A stretch of DNA of 64,000 nucleotides from Dama dama (GCF_033118175.1 NW_026870965.1:1178001-1242000), one strand, 5' to 3'; shown: positions 24,709 to 37,889, counted from the stretch's first letter. The notes: generated by a model not told the origin, from the sequence alone. Numbers and translations are program-made.

Positions 24709-25551
24709 GCTTCAAAAGGTGTGAAAAATATGAGGAGCATGAAACGGTCTGAAAAATAGGAGGAGCAAGAAGCGGTGTTGAAAAAGATGAAGAGCCTGAA
24801 AACGTGTGAAAATATGAAGAGCTTCAAAAGGTGTGAAAAATATGAAGAGCTTCAAAAGGTGTCAAAAATGAGATGAGCATGAAACGGTCTGAAAAATACG
24901 AGGAGCAAGAAGCGGTGTTCAAAAACATGAAGAGCCTGAAAAGTTGTGAAATATATGAAGAGCTTCAAAAGGTGTGAAATATATGAGGAGCATGAAACTC
25001 TCTGAAAAATAGGAGGAGCATGAATTGGTGTTCAAAACATGAAGAGCCTGAAAAGGTGTGAAAAATCTGAAGAGCTTCTAAAGGTGTCAAAAATATGAGA
25101 AGCACGAAACGGTCTGAAAAAGAGGAGGAGCATGAAGCGGTGTTGAAAAACATGAAGAGCCTGAAAAGGTGTGAAATATATGAAGAGCTTCAAAAGGTGT
25201 CAAAAATATGAGGAGCATGAAACGGTCTGCAGAACACGAGGAGCATGAAGTGGTGTTGAAAAACATGAAGAGCATGAAAACGTGTGATAAATATGAAGAT
25301 CTTCAAAAGGTGTCAAAAATATGAGGAGCATGAAACGGTCTGAAAATTAGGAGGAGCATGAAACGGTGTTCAAAAACATGAAGAGCCTGAAAAGGTGTGA
25401 AAAATATGAAGAGCCTAAAAACGTGTCAAAAATATGAGGAGAATGAAACGGTCTGAAAAAATGAGGAGCATGAAGTGGTGTTGAAAAACATGAAAAGCCT
25501 GAAAACATGTGAAAAATATGAAAATCTTCAAAAATGTGCAAAATATGAAGA
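24709..25551 (+). repeat. 843-bp tandem duplication, copy 2
   Basis: Second copy of 23866-24708. I saw no substitution across the middle 600 bp, so the event is very recent or the pair has been gene-converted. Homology ends near 25600, where AATAACAGGAGCATGCAGCG replaces the repeated form. Confidence 0.94.
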
Positions 25552-27460
25552 GCTTCAAAAGGTGTGAAAAATATGAGGAGCATGAAACGGTCTGAAAAAT
25601 AACAGGAGCATGCAGCGTTTTTGAAAAACATTAAGAGCCTGAAAAGGTGTGAGAAATATGAAGAGCATCAAAAGGTGTCAAAAATACGAGGAGCCTGAAA
25701 TGGTATGAAAAATAGGAGGAGCATGAAACGGTGATCAAAAACATGAAGTGCCTGAAAACGTGTGAAAAATATGAAGAGCTTCAAAAGGTGTGAAATATAT
25801 GAAGAATTTCAAAAGGTGTCAAAAATGAGATGAGCATGTAACGGTCTGAAAAATAAGAGCAGCATAAAATGGTGTTGAAAAAAATGAAGAGCCTGAAAAG
25901 GTGTGAAAAATATGAAGAGCTTCAAAATGTGTCAAAAATATGAGGAGCTTGAAACGGTCTGAAAAATAGGAGGAGCATGAAGTGGTGTTGAAAAACATGA
26001 AGATCCTGAAAATTTTGAAATATAGGAAGAGCTTCAAAAGGTGTCAAAAATATGAGGAGCATGAAACGGTCTGAAAAATAGGAGGATCATGAAGCGGTGT
26101 TGGAAACTTTAAGAACCTGAAAAGGTGTGAAAAATGTGAAGAGCTTTAAAAGGTGTCAAAAATATGAGAAGCATGAAACGGGCTGAAAAATAGGAGAAGC
26201 ATGAAACGGTGATCAAAATCATGAAGAGCCTGAAAAGTTGTGAAAAATATGCAGAGCTTCAAAAGGTGTCAAAAATGAGATGAGCATGAAACCGTCTGAA
26301 AAATAGGAGGAGCATGAAGCAGTGTTGCAAAACATGAAGAGCCTGAAAAGATGTGAAAAATATGAAGAGCTTCAAAAGGTGTCAAAAATATGAGGAGCAT
26401 GAAACGGTCTGAAAAATAGGAGCAGCATGAAATGGTGTTCAGAAACATGTAGAGGCTGAAAAGGTGTGAAAAATACGAAGAGCTTCAAAAGGTGTCAAAA
26501 ACATGAGGAGCATAAAACGGTTTGAAAAATAGGAGCAGCATGAAGCTGTGCTCAAATACATGAAGAGACTGAAAAGGTGTGAAAAATATGAAGAGCTTCA
26601 AAAGGTGTCAATAATAAGAGGTGCATGAAAGAGCCTGAAAAATAGGATAAGCATGAAACGGTCTGAAAAATTGGAGGAGCATGAAGCGGTGTAAAAAACA
26701 TGAAGAGCCTGAAATGGTGTGACAAATATAAAGAGCTTCAAAAGGTGTGAAAAATATGAGGAGCATGAATCGATCTGAAAAAGAGGGGAGCATGAAACGG
26801 TGTGAAAAACACGAAGAGCTTTAAAAGGTGTGAAAAATATGAAGAGCTTCAAAAGGTTTCAAAATATGAGGAGCATGAAACGGTCTGAAAAATAGGAGGA
26901 GCAGGAAGCGGTGTTGAAAAACATGAAGAGCCTGAAAAGGTGTGAAAAATATGAAGAGCTTGAAAATGTGTCAAAAATATGAGGAGCATGAAACGGTCTG
27001 AAATATAGGAGGAGCATGAAACGGTCTGAAAAATAGGAGCAGCATGAAACGGTGTTCAAAAACATGAAGAGCCTGAAAAGGTGGGAAACATATGAAGAGC
27101 TTAAAAAGGTGTCAAAAATATGAGGAGCATGAAACGGTCTGCAAAATAGGAGGATCATGAAGCGGTGTAGAAAAACATGAAGAACCTGAACAGGTGTGAA
27201 AAATATGAAGAGCTTCAAAAGGTGTGAAAAATATGAGGAGTATGAAATGGTCTGAAAAATAGGAGGAGCATGAAGTGGTGTTGAAAATCATGAAGAGCCT
27301 GAAAAGGTGTGTAAAATATGAAGAGCTTCAAAATGTGTGAAATAAATGAGGAACATGAAACGGTCTGAAAAATAGGAGAGGCATGAAGTGGTGTTCAAAA
27401 ATATAAAGAGCATGGAAAGGTGTGAAATATATGAAGAGCTTCAAAAGGTGTCAAAAATAT
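25552..27460 (+). repeat. Ordinary array
   Basis: Mixed tetramers and pentamers without a long internal duplication that I could see. TCAATAATAAGAGGTGC near 26608 is shared with the 8.5, 11.9, 16.2 and 16.3-kb sites. No gene or other element is visible. Confidence 0.8.
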
Positions 27461-27800
27461 GAGGAGCAAGAAACGGTCTGAAAAATAGGAGGAGCATTAA
27501 ACGGTGTTCAAAAATATGAGGAGCAAGAAACTGTCTGAAAAATAGGAGGAGCATTAAACGGTGCTCAAAAACATGAAGAGCCTGGAAAGGTGTGAGAAAT
27601 ATGAAGAGCTTCAAAAGGTGTCAAAAATATGAGGAGCAAGAAACGGTCTGAAAAATAGGAGGAGCATTAAACGGTGTTCAAAAATATGAGGAGCAAGAAA
27701 CTGTCTGAAAAATAGGAGGAGCATTAAACGGTGCTCAAAAACATGAAGAACCTGAAAAGGTGTGAAATATATGAAGAGCTTCAAAAGGTGTCAAATATAT
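27461..27800 (+). repeat. Hexameric unit, two tandem copies of 170 bp
   Basis: GAGGAGCAAGAAACGGTCTG starts at 27461 and 27631, exactly 170 bp apart; the relative GTGGAGCAAGAAACGGCCTG begins a third copy at 27801. The unit holds two C-D pairs (marked GCATTAAACGG) followed by A-B, that is C-D-C-D-A-B, six monomers (4 x 28 + 2 x 29 = 170). This length is close to a nucleosome repeat. Confidence 0.92.
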
Positions 27801-29430
27801 GTGGAGCAAGAAACGGCCTGAAAAATAGGAGGAGCATGAAGTGGTGTTGAAAAATATGAAGAGCTTCTAAAATTGTCAAAAATATCAGGAGCATGCAACG
27901 GTCTGAAAAATAGGAGGAGCATGAAGTGGTGTTCAAAAACATGAAGAGCCTGAAAAGATGTGAAAAATATGAAGAGCTTCAAAAAGTGTCAAAAATATGA
28001 GGATCATGAAACGGTCTGAAAAATACGAGGAGCATGAAAAGGTGTTCAAAAACATGAAGAGCTTGAAAAGGTGTGAAAAATATGAAGAGCTTCAAAAGGT
28101 GTAAAAAATATGAGGAGCATGATACGTTTTCAAAAATAGGAGGAGCATAAATCAGTGATCAAAAACATGAAGAGCTTCAAAAGGTGTGAAAAATATAAAG
28201 AGTTTCAAAACGTGTCAAAAATATGAGGAGCATGAAACGGTCTGAAAAATAGGAGGAGCATGAATCGGTGTTGAAAAACATGAAGAGCTTCAAAAGGTGT
28301 GAAAAATAAGAAGAGTTTCAAAAATGTGAAAAATATGAAGAGCTTCAAAAGGAGTGAAAAATATGAACAGCTTCAAAAGGTGTCAAAAATGAGACGAGCA
28401 TGAAACGGTCTGAAAAATAGGAGGAGCATGAAGCGGTGTTGAAAATCATGAAGAGCCTGAAAAGGTGTGAAAAATATGAAGAGCTTCAAAACGTGTCAAA
28501 AATATGAGGATCATGAAACGGTCTGAAAAATACGAGGAGCATGAAAAGGTGTTCAAAAACATGAAGAGCCTGAAAAGGTGTGAAAAATATGAAGAGCTTC
28601 AAAAGGTGTAAAAAATATGAGGAGCATGATACGTTTTCAAAAATAGGAGGAGCATAAATCAGTGATCAAAAACATGAAGAGCTTCAAAAGGTGTGAAAAA
28701 TATAAAGAGTTTCAAAACGTGTCAAAAATATGAGGAGCATGAAACGGTCTGAAAAATAGGAGGAGCATGAAGCGGTGTTGAAAAACATGAAGAGCTTCAA
28801 AAGGTGTGAAAAATAGGAAGAGTTTCAAAAATGTGAAAAATATGAAGAGCTTCAAAAGGAGTGAAAAATATGAACAGCTTCAAAAGGTGTCAAAAATGAG
28901 ACGAGCATGAAACGGTCTGAAAAATAGGAGGAGCATGAAGCGGTGTTGAAAATCATGAAGAGCCTGAAAAGGTGTGAAAAATATGAAGAGCTTCAAAAGG
29001 TGTAAAAAATATGAGGAGCATGATACGTTTTCAAAAATAGGAGGAGCATAAATCAGTGATCAAAAACATGAAGAGCTTTAAAAGGTGTGAAAAATATAAA
29101 GAGTTTCAAAACGTGTCAAAAATATGAGGAGCATGAAACGGTCTGAAAAATAGGAGGAGCATGAAGCGGTGTTGAAAAACATGAAGAGCTTCAAAAGGTG
29201 TGAAAAATAGGAAGAGTTTCAAAAATGTGAAAAATATGAAGAGCTTCAAAAGGAGTGAAAAATATGAACAGCTTCAAAAGGTGTCAAAAATGAGACGAGC
29301 ATGAAACGGTCTGAAAAATAGGAGGAGAATGAAGCGGTGTTGAAAATCATGAAGAGCCTGAAAAGGTGTGAAAAATGTGAAGAGCTCAAAAGGTGTTAAA
29401 AATATGAGGAGAATGAAACGGTCTGCAAAA
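27801..29430 (+). repeat. Three-copy block of 18 and 14 monomers (507 and 394 bp)
   Basis: The private C variant GATACGTTTTCAAAAATAGG starts at 28121, 28628 and 29022, giving steps of 507 and 394 bp. The difference is exactly 113 bp, so the first copy carries one additional tetramer. Each copy also has D joined directly to B (no A), a B-type run with GAAGAGTTTC, CAAAAATGTG and GGAGTG variants, and a GAGACGAGC junction. A related single copy with GATACGTTCTCAAAAATAGG lies near 31468. Confidence 0.92.
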
Positions 29431-30229
29431 TAGGAGGAGCATGAAATGGTGTTCAAAAACATGAAGAGCATGAAAAGGTGTTAAAAATATGAAAAGCTTC
29501 AAAAGATGTCAAATATATATGGAGCATGAAAAGGTCTGAAAATTAGGAGGAGCATGAAGCGGTGTTCAAAAATATGAAGAGCCTGAAAAGGTGTGAAATA
29601 TATGAAGAGCTTCAAAAGGTGTCAAAAATATGAGGAGCAAGATACGGTTTTGAAAATAGGAGGAGCATGAAGCGGTGTTGAAAAACATGAAGAGCCTGAA
29701 AACGTGTTAAAAATATGAAGAGCTTCAAAAGGTGTGAAAAATATGAAGAGCTTCAAAAGGTGTCAAATATTCGATGAGCATGAAACCATCTGAGAAATAG
29801 GGGGAGCATGAATCGGTGTTGAAAAACATGAAGAGCCTGAAAAAGTGTGAAAAATATGAAGAGTTTCTATAGGAGTCAAAAATATGAGGAGCATGGAACG
29901 GTCTGAAAAATAGGAGGAGCATGAAGTTGTGTGAGAAAAATGAAGAGTCTGAAAAGGTGTGAAAAATATGAAGAGCTTCAAAAGGAGTCAGAAATATGAG
30001 GAGCATGAAACGGTCTGAACATATAGGAGGAGCATGAAGCGGTGTTCAAAAACATGAAGAGTCTGAAAAGGTGTGAAAAATATGAAAACCTTTAAAAGGT
30101 GTCAAATATATATGGATCATGAAAAGGTCTGAAAATTAGGAGGAGCATGAAGTGGTGATGAAAAAGATAAAGAGAATGAAAAGGTGTGAAAAATATGAAG
30201 AGCTTCAACAGGTGTCAAAAATATGAGGA
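29431..30229 (+). repeat. Ordinary array
   Basis: Mostly tetramers. The pair AAATATATATGGAGC near 29511 and AAATATATATGGATC near 30105 shows one spaced repeat. No gene or other element is visible. Confidence 0.8.
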
Positions 30230-32000
30230 GAATGAAACGCTCTGAAAAAGAGGAGGAGCATGAAGCGGTGTTCAAAGACATGAAGAGCCTTAAAAGATGT
30301 GAAAAATATGAAGAGCTTCAAAAGGTGTCAAAAATATGAGGAGCATGAAACTGTCTGAAAAATAGGAGGAGTATGAAGCGGTGATCAAAAATATGAAGAG
30401 CCTGAAAAGTTGTGAAAAATAAGAAGCGCTTCAAAAAGTGTGAAATACATGGGGAGCAAGAAACGGGCTGAATAAAAGGAGAAGCATGAAGTGGTGTGGA
30501 AAAACATGAAGAGCCTGAAAAGGTGTGAAAAATATGAAGAGCTTCAAAAGGTGTTAAATACATGAACAGCATGAAACAGTCTGAAAAATAGGAGGAGTAT
30601 GAAGCGGTGTAGAAAAACATGAAGAGCCTGAAAAGGTGTTAAAAATATGAAGAGCTTCAAAAGGTTTCAAAAATATGAGGAGCATGAAACGATCTGAAAA
30701 ATAGGAGGAGCTTTGTAGCGTTGTTCAAAAACTTGAAGAGCCTGAAATGGTGTGAAAAATATGAAGAGCTTCAAAAGCTGTCAAAAATATGAGGAGCATG
30801 AAACGGTCCGAAAAATAGGAGGAGCATGAAGCGGTGTAGAAAAACATGAAGAGCCTGAAAAGGTGTGAAAAATATGAAGAGCTTCAAAAGTGTCAAAAAT
30901 ATGAGGAGCATGAAACGGTCTGAAAAATAGGAGGAGCATGAAGCAGTGTTCAAAAATATGAAGAGCCAGAAAAGTTGTGAAAAATATGAAGAGCTTCAAA
31001 AGGTGTGAAATACATGGGGAGCAAGAAACGGGCTGAAAAAAAGGAGAAGCATGAAGTGGTGTGGAAAAACATGAAGAGCCTGAAAAGGTGTGAAAAATAT
31101 GAAGAGCTTCAAAAGGTGTGAAATACATGAGGAGAATGAAATTCTCTGAAAAATAGAAGGAGCATGAAGTGGTGTTCAAAAACATGAAGAGCCAGAAAAG
31201 GTGTGATAAATATGAAGAGCTTCAAAAGGTGTCAAAAATACGAGGAGGATGAAACAGTCTGAAAAATAGGAGGAGCATGAAGCGGTGTTCAAAAATATGA
31301 AGAGCCTGAAAATGTGTTAAAAATATGAAGAGCTTCAAAAGGTGTGAAATATATGAGGAGCATGAAACGGTCTGAAAAATAGGAGCTGCATGAAGCTGTG
31401 CTCAAATACATGAAGAGCCTGAAAAGGTGTGAAAAATATGAAGAGCTTGAAAATGTGTCAAAAATATGAGGAGCATGATACGTTCTCAAAAATAGGAGGA
31501 GCATGAATCAGTGATCAAAAACATGAAGAGCTTCAAAAGGTGTGAAAATTATGAAGAGTTTCAAAACGTGTCAAAAATATGAGGAGCATGAAACGCTCTG
31601 AAAAATAGGAGGAGCATGAAGCGGTGTTCAAAGACATGAAGAGCCTTAAAAGGTGTGAAAAATATGAAGAGCTACAAAAGGTGTCAAAAATATGAGGAGC
31701 ATGAAACTGTCTGAAAAATAGGAGGAGTATGAAGCGGTGATCAAAAATATGAAGAGCCTGAAAAGTTGTGAAAAATATGAAGAGCTTCAAAAGGTGTGAA
31801 ATACATGGGGAGCAAGAAACGGGCTGAAAAAAAGGAGAAGCATGAAGTGGTGTGGAAAAACGTGAAGAGCCTGAAAAGGTGTGAAAAATATGAAGAGCTT
31901 CAAAAGGTGTGAAATACATGAGGAGAATGAAATTCTCAGAAAAATAGAAGGAGCATGAAGTGGTGTTCAAAAACATGAAGAGCCAGAAAAGGTGTGAAAA
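30230..32000 (+). repeat. Three-copy block with exact 5x and 7x113-bp steps
   Basis: The private variant with TACATGGGGAGCAAG has its GGGG at 30451, 31016 and 31807. Steps are 565 bp (5 x 113) and 791 bp (7 x 113), and the outer pair is 1,356 bp apart (12 x 113). The first and third copies also share an upstream TTCAAAGACATG and GGAGTATGAAGCGGTGATC, which the second lacks. Exact multiples of 113 mean exchanges happened at equivalent points of the tetramer. Confidence 0.93.
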
Positions 32001-34479
32001 ATATGAAGAGCTTCAAAAGTTGTCAAAAATACGAGGAGCATGAAACAGTGTGAAAAATAGTAGGAGCATGAAGCGGTGTTCAAAGACATGAAGAGCCTTA
32101 AAAGTTGTGAAAAGTATGAAGAGCTTCAAAAGGTGTCAAAAATATGAGAAGCATGAAACGGTCTGAAAAATAGGAGGAGCATGTAGCGGTGTTGAAAAAC
32201 ATGAGGAGCCTGAGAACTTGTGAAAAATATGAAGAGCTTCAAAAGGTGTCAAAAATGAGATGAGCATGAACGGTCTGAAAAATAGGAGGAGCATGAAGTG
32301 GTGTTGAAGTAAATGAAGAGCCTGAAAAGCTGTGAAATATATGAAGAGCTTCAAAAAGTGTCAAAAATATGAGGAGAATGAAATAGTCTGAAAAATAGGA
32401 GGATCATGAAGCGGTGTTGAAAAACATGAAGAGTCTGAAAAGGTGTGAAATATATGAAGAGTTTCTAAAGATGTCAAAAATATGAGGAGCATGAAACGGT
32501 CTGAAAAATAGGTGGAGCATGAAGCGGTGTTGGAAAATATGAAGAGCCTGGAATGGTGTGCAAAATATGAAGAGCTTCAAAAGGTGTGAAATATATGAAG
32601 AGCTTCAAAATGTGTCAAAAATGAGATGAGCATGAAACGGTCTGAAAAATAGGAGGAGCATGAAACGGTGATCAAAAACATGAAGAGCCTGAAAAGGTGT
32701 GAAAAATATGAAGAGCTTCAAAAGGTGTGAAATACATGAGGAGCATGAAACGTGCTGAAAAATAGGAGAAGCATGAAGGGGTGTGGAAAAACATGAAGAG
32801 CCTGAAAAGGTTTGAAAAATATGAAGAGCTTCAAAAGGTGTGAAATACATGAGGAGCATGAAACACTCTGAAAAAGAGAAATAGCATGAAGCGGTGTTGA
32901 AAAACATGAAGAGCCTGAAAACGTGTGAAAATATGAAGAGTTTCAAAAATATGAAAAATATGAAGAGCTTCAAAAATATGAAAAATATGAAGAGCTTCAA
33001 AAGGTGTGAAAAATTTAAAGAGCTTCAAAAGGTGTCAAAATGAGATGAGCATGAAATGGTCTGAAAGATAGGAGGAGCATGAAGCGGTGTTGAAAATAAT
33101 AAAGAGCCTGAAAAGTTGTGAAAAACATGAAGAGCTTCAAAAGATGTGAAAAATTTGAAGAGCTTCAAAGGTGTCAAAATGAGATGAGCATGAAACGGTC
33201 TGAAAATTAGGAGGAGCATGAAGTGGTTTTGAAAAAAATGAAAAGCCTGAAAAGGTGTGAAATATATGAAGAGCTTCAAAACGTGTCAAAAATATGAGGA
33301 GAATGAAACGGTCTGCAAAATAGGAGAATCATGAAATGGTGTTCAAAAACATGAAGAGCCTGAAAAGGTGTGAAAAACATGAAGAGCCTGAAAAGGTGTG
33401 AAAATTATGAGGAGCTTCAAAAGGTGTCAAAAATATGAGGAGCATGAAACGGTCTGAAAAATAGGCAGAGCATGAAGCGGTGTTGAAAAAGAAGAAGAGC
33501 CTGAAAAGGTGTGAAAAATATGAAGAGCTTCAAAAGGTGTGAAAAATATGAGGAGCATGAAACGGTCTGAAAAATAGGAGGAGCATGAAGCGGTGTTGCA
33601 AAACTTGAAAAGCCTGAAAACGTGTGAAAAATTTGAAGAGCATCAAAAGGTTTGAAAAATATGAAGAGCTTCAAAAGGTGTAAAAAATGAGATGAGCTTG
33701 AAACGGTCTGAAAAATAGGAGGAGCATGAAGTGGTGTTGAAAAAAATGAAGAGCCTGAAAATGTGTGAAACATATGAAGAGCTTCAAAAGGTGTCAAAAA
33801 TATGAAGAGCATGAAATGGTCTGAAAAATAGGAGGGTCATGAAGCGGTGTTGAAAAACATGAAGAGCCTGAAAAGGTGTAGAAAATATGAAGAGCTTCAA
33901 AAGGTGTCAAAAATATGAGGAACATGAAACGGTCTGAAAAATAGGAGGAGCATGAAGTGGGGTTGAAAATCATGAAGAGCCTGAAAAGGTGTGTAAAATA
34001 TGAAGAGCTTCAAAAGGAGTGAAATACATGAGGAGCATGAAACCGTCTGAATTATAGGAGGAGCATGAAGCGATGTTCATAAACATGAAGAGCCTGAAAA
34101 GGTGTGAAATATATGAAGAGCTTCAAAAGGTGCGAAAAATATGAAGAGCTTCAAAAGCTGTCAAAAATGAGATGAGCATGAAACGGTCTGAAAAATAGGA
34201 GGAGCATGAAGCGGTGTTGAAAAACATGAAGAGCCTGAAAAAGTGTGAAATATATGAAGAGCTTCAAAAGGTGTGAAAAATATTAGGAGCTTCAAAAGAG
34301 GTCAAAAATATGAGGAGCATGAATCGGTCTGAAAAATAGGAGGAGCATGAAACGGGTTTGAAAATCACGAAGAGCCTGAAAAGGTGTGAAAAATATGAAG
34401 AGCTTCAAAAGGTGTGAAATACATGAGGATCATGAAACTGTCTGAAAAATAGGAGGTGCATGAAGTGGTGTTCAAAATC
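32001..34479 (+). repeat. Array with a B-monomer run near 32.9-33.05 kb
   Basis: Between about 32935 and 33045 four B-type monomers follow one another (GAAGAGTTTC, GAAGAGCTTC, GAAGAGCTTC, AAAGAGCTTC). Two of them have AAAAATATG in place of AAAAGGTGTG, which makes this the most A-rich spot of the region. The rest is ordinary tetramers and pentamers. Confidence 0.85.
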
Positions 34480-35580
34480 ATGAAGGGCCTGAAAACGTGT
34501 GAAAAATATGAAGAGCTTCAAAAATGTGAAAAATATGAAGAGCTTAAAAAGGTGTGAAATATATGAGAACCTTCAAAAGGTGTCAAAAATTAGATGAGCA
34601 TGAAACGGTCTGAAAAATAGGAGGAGCATGAAGTGGTGTTGAAAAACATGAAGAGCCTGAAAAGGTGTGAAATATATGAAGAGCTTCAAAGGTGTGAAAA
34701 ATATGAGGAGCTTCAAAAGGTGACAAAAAAATGAAAAGCATGAAACGGTCTGAAAAATAGGAGGAGCATGAAGCGGTGTTCAAAAACATGAAGAGCCTGA
34801 AAAGGTGTGAAATATATGAAGAGCTTCAAAAGGTGTGAAAAATATGAAGAGCTTCAAAAGGTGTCAAAAAAATGAAGAGCATGAAAGGGTCTGAAAATAG
34901 GAGGAGCATGAAACGGTCTTCAAAACATGAAGAGCCTTAAAAGGTGTGAAAAATATGAAGAACTTTAAAAGGTGTCAAGAATATGAGGAGCATGGAACTT
35001 TCTGAAAAATAGGAGGATCATGAAACGGTGTTCAAAAACATGAAGAGCCTGAAAAGGTGTGAAAAATATGAGTAGCCTCAAAAGGTGTCAAAAATATGAG
35101 GAGTGTGAAACTTTGTGAAATATAGCAGGAGCATGAAGCGGTTTTCAAAAGCATGAAGAGCCTGAAAACGTGTGAAAAATTTGAAGAGCTTCAAAAATGT
35201 GAAAAATATGAAGAGCTTCAAAAGGTGTGAAATATATGAAGAGCTTCAAAAAGTGTCAAAAATTAGATGAGCATGAAACGGTCTGAAAAATAGGAGGAGC
35301 ATGAAGTGGTGTTGAAAAACATGAAGAGCCTGAAAATGTGTGAAATATATGAAGAGCTTCAAAAGGTGTGAAAAATATGAAGAGCTTCAAAAGGTGTCAA
35401 AAATATGAAGAGCATGAAACGGTCGCAAAAATAGGAGGAACTTGATGTGGTGTTCGAAAACATGAAGAGTCTGAAAAGGTGTGAAATATAAGAAGAGCTT
35501 CAAAGGGTGTCAAAATTATGAGGAGCATGAAACGGTCTGAAAAATAGGAGGAACATGAAACGGTGTTGAAAACCATGAAG
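34480..35580 (+). repeat. Pair of about 260-bp segments spaced 673 bp
   Basis: TAGATGAGCATG starts at 34591 and 35264 (673 bp). Around it both copies have GCTTCAAAAATGTGAAAAATATG, B-type runs and a GAAGTGGTG form of D. The remainder is ordinary array. No gene or other element is visible. Confidence 0.85.
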
Positions 35581-37889
35581 AGCCTCAAAAGGTGTGAAAA
35601 ATATGAAGAGCTTCAAAACCTGTCAAAAATATGAGGAGCATGAAACTGTCTGAAAAATAGGAGTAGCATGACGCGGTGTTGAAAAATATGAAGAGCCTGA
35701 AGTCGTGTGAAAAATATGAAGATCTTCAAAAGGTATGAAAAATATGAAGAGCTTCAAAAGGTGTCAAAAATGAGATGACCATGAAACGGTCTGAAAAATA
35801 GAAGGAGCATGAAGTTGTTTTTGAACAATGAAGAGCCTGAAAAGGTGGGAAGTATATGAAGATTTCAAAAGGTGTCAAAAATATTAGGAGCATGAAACGG
35901 TCTGAAAAATAGGAGGAGCATGTGACGGTGTTAAAAAGAGTGAAGAGCTTGAAAATGTGTGAAAAATATGAAGAGCTTCAAAAGGTGTGAAAAATATGAG
36001 GAGCATGAAACGGTCGGAAAAAGAGAAGGAGCATGAAGCATTGATGAAAAACATGAGGAGCCTGAAAACGTGTGAAAAATATGAAGAGCTTCAAAAGGTG
36101 TGAAATACATGAGGAGCATGAAACGGTCTGAAAAATAGGAGGACCATGAAGCAGTGTAGAAAAATATGAAGAGCCTGAAAAGGTGTGAAAAATATGAAGA
36201 GCTTCAAAAGCTTTCAAAAATATGAGGAACATGAAACGGTCGGAAAAATAGGAGCAGCATGAAGTGGTGTTGAAAAACATGAAGAGCCTGAAAAGGTGTG
36301 AAAAATATGAAGAGCTTCAAAAGTTGTGAAAAATAGGAGGAGCATGAAGAGGTGTTGAAAAACATGAAGAGCCTGAAAAGGTGTGAAAAATACGAAGAGC
36401 TTCAAAAGGTGTGAAAAATATGAAGAGCTTCAAAAGGTATCAAAAATATGAGGAGCATGAAAAGGTCTGAAAAATACGAGGAGCATGAAGTGGTGTTAAA
36501 AAACATGAAGAGCCTGAAAAGATGTGAAAAATATGAAGAGCTTCAAAATGTGTCAAAAATATGAGGAACATGAAACGGTCTGAAAAACAGGAGAAGCATG
36601 AAGCGGTGTTGAAAAACATGAGGAGCCTGAAAACGTGTGAAAAATATGAAGAGCTTCAAAAATATGAAAAATATGAAGAAATTCAAAAGGTGTGAATAAT
36701 ATGAAGAGCTTCAAAAGATGTCAAAATTGAGATGAGCATGAAACGGTCTGAAGAAAAGGAGGAGCATGAAGCGGAGTTCACAAAAATGAAGAGCCTGAAA
36801 AGGTGGAAAATATATGAAGAACTTCAAAAGGTGTCAAAAATTTGAGGAGCATGAAACAGTCTGAAAAATAGGAGGAGCATGAATTGGTTTTGAAAAACAT
36901 GAAGAGCCTGAAAACATGCGAAATATATGAAGCGCTTCAAAAGGTGTGAAATACATGAGGAGCATGAAACAGTTGAAACATAGGAGGAGCATGAAGCGGT
37001 GTTCAAAAACACGAAGAGCTTGAAAGGTGTGAAAAATATGAAGAGCTTTAAAAGCTGTCAAAAATATGAGGAGCATGAAACGTTCTGAAAAATAGGAGGA
37101 TCATGAAACGTTGTTCGAAAACATGAAGAGCTTGAAAAGGTGTGAAAAATATTAAGAGCGTCAAAATGTGTCAAAAATATGAGGAGTATGAAACGGTCTA
37201 GAAAATAGCAGGAGCATGAAGTGGTGTTGAAAAAGATGAAGAGCCTGAAAAGGTGTGAAAAATATGAAGAGCTTCAAAAGGAGTCAAATATATGAGGAGC
37301 AGGAAACTTTCTGAAAAATAGGAGGAGCATGAAGTGGTGTAGAAAAACATTAAGACCCTGAAAAGGTGTGAAAAATATAAAGTGCTTCAAAAGGTGTCAA
37401 AATATAAGGAGCAGGAAACTGTCTGAAATATAGGAGGAGCATGAAAAGGTGTTAAAAAACATGAAGAGCTTCAAAAAGTGTGAAACATATGAGGAGCATG
37501 AAACGGTCTGAAAAACTGGAGGAGCATGAAGCGTTATTTAAAAATATGAAGAGCCTGAAAAGCTGTGAAATTATGTCAAGCTTCAAAAGGTGTCAAAAAT
37601 ATGAGGAGCATGAAACGGTATGAAAAATCGGAGGAGCATGAAGCGGTTTTGAAAAACAAGAAGAGCCTGAAAAGGTGTGAAAAATATGAAGAGCTTCAAA
37701 AGGTGGCAAAAATATGAGGAGCATGAAACGGTCTGAAAAATAGGAGTAGAATGAAACGGTGTTGAAATACATGAAGAGCCTGAAGAGGTGTGAAATATAT
37801 GAAGAGCTTCAAAAGGTGTCAAAAATATGAGGAGCATGAAACGGTCTGAATAATAGGAGGAGCATGAAGTTGTGTTGAAAAACATGAAG
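35581..37889 (+). repeat. 2,309-bp tandem duplication, copy 1
   Basis: Followed immediately by a near-identical copy. AGCCTCAAAAGG starts at 35581 and 37890. I saw four substitutions in the pair: 36016 G / 38325 T, 36496 T / 38805 G, 37160 G / 39469 C and 37818 G / 40127 T. No length difference was seen. The segment contains a two-base-short form TTTTTGAACAATG near 35820 and a TGTCAAGC form near 37575 that are unique to this pair (the latter has a related TGTCTAGC near 40561). Confidence 0.96.
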
